Shown: in pieces, positions 59,376-61,894 of the stretch
Layout of the letters: every line of letters begins with the position of its first letter
Numbering within the stretch: the stretch's first letter is position 1
Source: Methylobacterium crusticola
GTDB lineage: Bacteria > Pseudomonadota > Alphaproteobacteria > Rhizobiales > Beijerinckiaceae
Direction: 5' to 3'
Length of the DNA: 61,894 bases
NCBI RefSeq assembly: GCF_003574465.1
Contig: NZ_QOWC01000020.1
Coordinates: 1-61,894 of the forward strand
Made by a program: the position numbers and the translations under genes
The notes under the pieces: generated by a model
What the model saw: only the letters and a program-made list of their open reading frames with translations
What the model was told of the DNA's origin: nothing
Database searches by the model: none

Positions 59376-60482
59376 ATGAGCACGGATGGTTCCCCGCAGG
59401 ATGCCCCGGCCGGCCCGGTCCGGAAGATCATCCACATCGACATGGACGCGTTCTACGCCTCCGTCGAGCAGCGCGACGACCCTGCCCTGCGCGGGCGGCC
59501 GATCGCGGTCGGCGGCGCGCGGATGCGGGGCGTGGTCGCGGCGGCGAGCTACGAGGCGCGGGCCTTCGGCGTGCGCTCGGCCATGCCGTCCGCCACCGCG
59601 CGCCGGCTCTGCCCCGACCTCGTCTTCGTCAAGCCCCGCTTCGACGCCTACCGGGCGATCTCGGAGGAGATCCGGGCGGTCTTCGCCGAGCATACGGCGC
59701 TGATCGAGCCGGTCGCGCTCGACGAGGCCTACCTCGACGTCACCGAGAACCGGCGGGGCCTGGCCAGCGCGACGGAGGTCGCGCGGGCGATCCGGGCCGC
59801 GATCCTCGCGCGCACGGGCCTCGTCGCCTCGGCGGGCGTCTCGTACAACAAGTTCCTGGCCAAGGTCGCCTCCGACTACAGGAAGCCCGACGCGCTCTTC
59901 GTGATCACGCCCGCCCAGGGCCCGCGCTTCGTCGAGGACCTGCCGATCGGCCGCTTCCACGGCGTCGGCCCGGTGACGGAGGCGAAGATGCGGCGCCTCG
60001 GCATCCTCACGGGTCGCGACCTCAAGGCGCGGCCGCTGGAGGAGCTGGTCGCGGCCTTCGGGAGCGCGGGGCCCTACTACCACGCGGTCGCCCGCGGGAT
60101 CGACGACCGGCCCGTGCGGGCCCACCGCATCCGCAAGTCGCTCGGCGCCGAGAGCACGTTTCCCGACGACGCGACGGCGCTCCCGGTCCTCTCCGAGCGG
60201 CTGCGGCCGATCCTCGACAAGGTCTGGGACGCCGCGGCGGCCAAGGAGATGCGCGCCCGGACCGTGACCCTGAAGCTCAAGTTCTCCGATTTCGCGCAGA
60301 TCACCCGGGCCCGCTCCCTGCCGGCCCCGGTCGCGGACCGCGCGGCCCTGGAGCGGGTCGCCCTCGGGTTGCTGGCCGACGCCTTCCCGCTGCGGCGCAG
60401 CGTCCGCCTGATCGGCGTGACGCTCTCGGCGTTCGAGCACGGGCCCGCCGAGGGGCCGCGGCAACTCGGCCTCGGCCTCTGA
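59376..60482 (+). CDS. dinB: DNA polymerase IV (Y family)
   Basis: A 368-residue translesion polymerase. The metal-binding Asp is in HIDMDAFYASVEQRDDP (about residues 20-36) and the catalytic Asp-Glu in VALDEAYLDVTEN (about 112-124). The helix-hairpin-helix is RFHGVGPVTEAKMRRLGI and the little-finger domain spans RARTVTLKLKFSDFAQITRARSL. Length and C-terminus (RQLGLGL) fit bacterial Pol IV, with the GLxL-type end that usually contacts the beta clamp. An SOS box lies just upstream, so it is probably damage-induced. Confidence 0.95.
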   Translation: MSTDGSPQDAPAGPVRKIIHIDMDAFYASVEQRDDPALRGRPIAVGGARMRGVVAAASYEARAFGVRSAMPSATARRLCPDLVFVKPRFDAYRAISEEIRAVFAEHTALIEPVALDEAYLDVTENRRGLASATEVARAIRAAILARTGLVASAGVSYNKFLAKVASDYRKPDALFVITPAQGPRFVEDLPIGRFHGVGPVTEAKMRRLGILTGRDLKARPLEELVAAFGSAGPYYHAVARGIDDRPVRAHRIRKSLGAESTFPDDATALPVLSERLRPILDKVWDAAAAKEMRARTVTLKLKFSDFAQITRARSLPAPVADRAALERVALGLLADAFPLRRSVRLIGVTLSAFEHGPAEGPRQLGLGL

Positions 60483-60519
60483 CCCCGGCGGCAACCGGCG
60501 CGCCCGGGCGCGCTCCGGG

Positions 60520-60711
60520 CTAGCGCCGCGCCGCCGCGGCGGGCGCGGACCCGTCCGCCGGGCGGGGCGGGGCGTAGAGGCTGTCGACCGCCGACCAGAA
60601 GGCCTCGCGGTCCTCCCGGCCCAGGCGTCCGAGCGCGCGGTCGAGCAGGACGCGGCCTGCCCGGGCGCACTCCGCCCGCATCGTCGGGCTCAGGGCTTCC
60701 TGCTTCGGCAT
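60520..60711 (-). CDS. Small hypothetical protein
   Basis: A 63-residue protein: MPKQEALSPTMRAECARAGRVLLDRALGRLGREDREAFWSAVDSLYAPPRPADGSAPAAAARR. Helical with an acidic/basic mix and a Pro/Ala tail. A strong ribosome site (GGGAGGAAACG) precedes the ATG at 60711, supporting real translation. Convergent with dinB. No family recognised. Confidence 0.6.
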   Translation of the reverse strand: MPKQEALSPTMRAECARAGRVLLDRALGRLGREDREAFWSAVDSLYAPPRPADGSAPAAAARR

Positions 60712-60955
60712 CGTTTCCTCCCGGGGCGGGACGAGGCTGCGCGCCGCGCCGGCATCCGGCGCCCTCTCCCAGTCCCCCCCGGCTGCAAGTGCCGCCCGGG
60801 GGCACCGGGCCTGCCGGTGCGCGGGCGGGGCCTGGGAATGCCGGGCAGGGGAGAACCGTTCCGCGGCCGCCGGGCGGGGCGCCCCGTGGATCCGTTCCCG
60901 CCCCGGCGGCGTTCTTCGGGCCGCAGCCGAACGGCCAGTCCGCAGAGACGATCCG

Positions 60956-61168
60956 ATGCCCCGTCCCCACGAGCCCCACGCCGACGCGATCCGGACCGCC
61001 CGCACGATCGTCGCGCACGAGGGCGCGCGCCTCGCCGAGGCCGCGCGCGGAGCCGCCGAGCAGGCCATCGAGGATGCGCGCCACGACCTCATCGTGCGGA
61101 TCGCCCAAGCGATCGTCGACGCCGAGGAGGCCGCCCGGGCGGCGTGCGCGCCCGACGAGGGGGCGTGA
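60956..61168 (+). CDS. Small hypothetical helical protein
   Basis: A 70-residue Ala/Arg/Glu-rich protein: MPRPHEPHADAIRTARTIVA, then HEGARLAEAARGAAEQAIEDARHDLIVRIAQAIVDAEEAARAACAPDEGA. It looks like a coiled, amphipathic helix. ATG 60956 is preceded by GAGACGATCCG, a weak ribosome site. Coding status is moderately supported by amphipathic periodicity only. Confidence 0.48.
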   Translation: MPRPHEPHADAIRTARTIVAHEGARLAEAARGAAEQAIEDARHDLIVRIAQAIVDAEEAARAACAPDEGA

Positions 61169-61342
61169 GGCGGGACCGCCGTCGTCCGCCGTGGCCGACA
61201 GGGCGCCGGCCCCGCGCGATCGTCCCGCGGAGCGCGGAGTGCGACGAGGCCTTCGGCGCGGCACACGGTTGCGGCCCGACCGGATGCCGCGCTGGAGCAT
61301 CTTCCGACGAAGCGGGTACGGGTTCGTCGCAGAAAGCGCGGC

Positions 61343-61725
61343 ACAATCAAGAACCTCGAGCAGCGAGCGGTTGCGACGTCATCGGGTGCTGTGCCGCCCG
61401 CGCCGCCCCGCTCGCCTTCCGGCCATCGCCGCCACAGCGTCGACGCCGTCGCCCGGCTGACATTCCGGCGCCGCTGCCGCGAGCTCGGCTTATCTCTCGG
61501 GCAGCATCCGGACGATGCTCGTCCTCGTGAACGAGGAGGGTCACCTGCGGCGAGGTGCAGGCGCTCGCCCTGGACCGTCTCAGCGAGGTGCGCCCCAAGT
61601 CGACCGACCTGCGCCGGCTCGAGCACGCCCCCAGCGACCTCGTGAGCCACTGCTCGAGGCGGGACGGATCCGGCTTGCCCGCTGATCGATGCGCAGATGA
61701 GGGCTCCGGCGCCCGTGAAGAGAGT
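61343..61725 (+). pseudogene. Frameshifted MerR-family regulator pseudogene
   Basis: Three plus-strand frames in sequence give a recognisable MerR protein: TIKNLEQR then PPRSPSGHRRHSVDAVARLTFRRRCRELGLSLGQ (like the RYYE-to-RRELGFSL core), then IRTMLVLVNEEGH, then TCGEVQALALDRLSEVRPKSTDLRRLEHAPSDLVSHC, and finally CPLIDAQMRAPAP in a third frame. Each fragment matches a standard stretch of the MerR/HmrR-type regulators in the right order, but at least three single-base shifts (near 61505, 61545 and 61675) break the reading frame and the N-terminal helix-turn-helix is decayed. Cys residues kept in TCGEV, SHC and CPLID suggest a metal-responsive ancestor. Confidence 0.68.
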
Positions 61726-61849
61726 CCCCGACGAGCGGGTCGGGGGCCTCCGCGTCGCGGGCGGCGGCCTGGTGGCGCAACGGGGTGTCCGCCCCCTCCC
61801 CTCCCGGGGTCCGCGGCCCGCGCGCGCTCGGAGGCCGCGAGAACGCGAA

Positions 61850-61880
61850 AACCCGCCAGGCCGAGCCTGACGGGTTTTTT
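61850..61880. terminator. Bidirectional rho-independent terminator
   Basis: Stem 61850-61861 / 61865-61876 (AACCCG...CGGGTT, one C-A mismatch, 3-base loop), followed by TTTTTT on the plus strand; the minus strand has TTTT after the stem as well. It lies about 120 bases after the MerR pseudogene and would end transcripts arriving from either side. Confidence 0.72.
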
Positions 61881-61894
61881 CATTCGGGAATTTT

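Noticed and set aside
1..61894. Looked for CRISPR arrays, tRNA/rRNA genes and prophage structural genes.
   Set aside because: No regularly spaced repeats with unique spacers, no tRNA-like cloverleaf and no phage capsid, tail or integrase motif was seen; the few tandem repeats listed are directly adjacent copies.

Overview
The window comes from a very GC-rich chromosome (typically 70-80 percent G+C by eye). Almost all of it is close-packed genes with ATGA/GTGA start-stop overlaps. Gene content points to an alphaproteobacterial methylotroph, most likely Methylobacterium or Methylorubrum. The evidence is a tetrahydromethanopterin/methanofuran-type C1 cassette, an MxaD homologue, an ABC cluster of the PQQ-alcohol-dehydrogenase-associated (lut-like) type, a BioMNY biotin transporter, a MucR/Ros regulator, a family-4 uracil-DNA glycosylase next to ETF-ubiquinone oxidoreductase, and a GAAC-N7-GAAC SOS box before dinB. 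The genus is an inference from gene content. No rRNA, tRNA, CRISPR or prophage was seen.

Layout. 0-5.5 kb: uracil-DNA glycosylase fragment, ETF-QO, an acyl-CoA synthetase/enoyl-CoA hydratase pair and a RidA protein. 5.6-12.8 kb: a dipeptide-type ABC operon divergent from an AbgB-like M20 amidohydrolase. 12.9-17 kb: divergent gluconate/idonate dehydrogenases, then bioMNY. 17-23.3 kb: a ybhP/ybhN/clsB-like membrane-lipid trio, a pyruvate-oxidase-like ThDP enzyme and an EAL phosphodiesterase. 23.5-29.7 kb: two amino-acid modules. One is a cupin-HTH regulator divergent from a polar amino-acid ABC operon with an FAD oxidase; the other is an Lrp-type regulator divergent from dadA. 29.8-31.8 kb: DUF429, NUDIX and a beta-carbonic anhydrase.

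31.9-43.2 kb is a methylotrophy block. Seven minus-strand genes match lutA-G (lanthanide uptake) of Methylorubrum in kind and order: binding protein, beta-propeller, two small exported proteins, ATPase, permease, exported protein. No TonB receptor (lutH) or lanmodulin gene lies next to them. The opposite strand carries an exported CxxC protein, an MfnB-type furan phosphate synthase, an amino-acid-kinase-fold protein, a dihydropteroate-synthase-like protein and a DUF447 protein (likely cofactor synthesis), followed by an MxaD homologue and a second beta-propeller. Together these would serve metal supply, periplasmic methanol oxidation and cofactor synthesis for formaldehyde oxidation.

43.2-47.9 kb is an AT-rich foreign island: a methyltransferase, two GT61 glycosyltransferases, an IS630-type transposase relic between them, and an export permease with no ATPase beside it. 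47.9-53.2 kb holds a DapA-family enzyme, an unpartnered BrnA-like antitoxin, a candidate 28-residue peptide gene with a terminator, a ketopantoate-reductase-like protein and a CLC chloride transporter. 53.5-58.6 kb is an exopolysaccharide locus: a Wzz/BY-kinase-like protein with a degraded P-loop, a hexapeptide acyltransferase and a flippase, next to a MucR homologue that has lost two zinc ligands. The right end carries SOS-type dinB, small unknown genes and a frameshifted MerR pseudogene ending near a bidirectional terminator.
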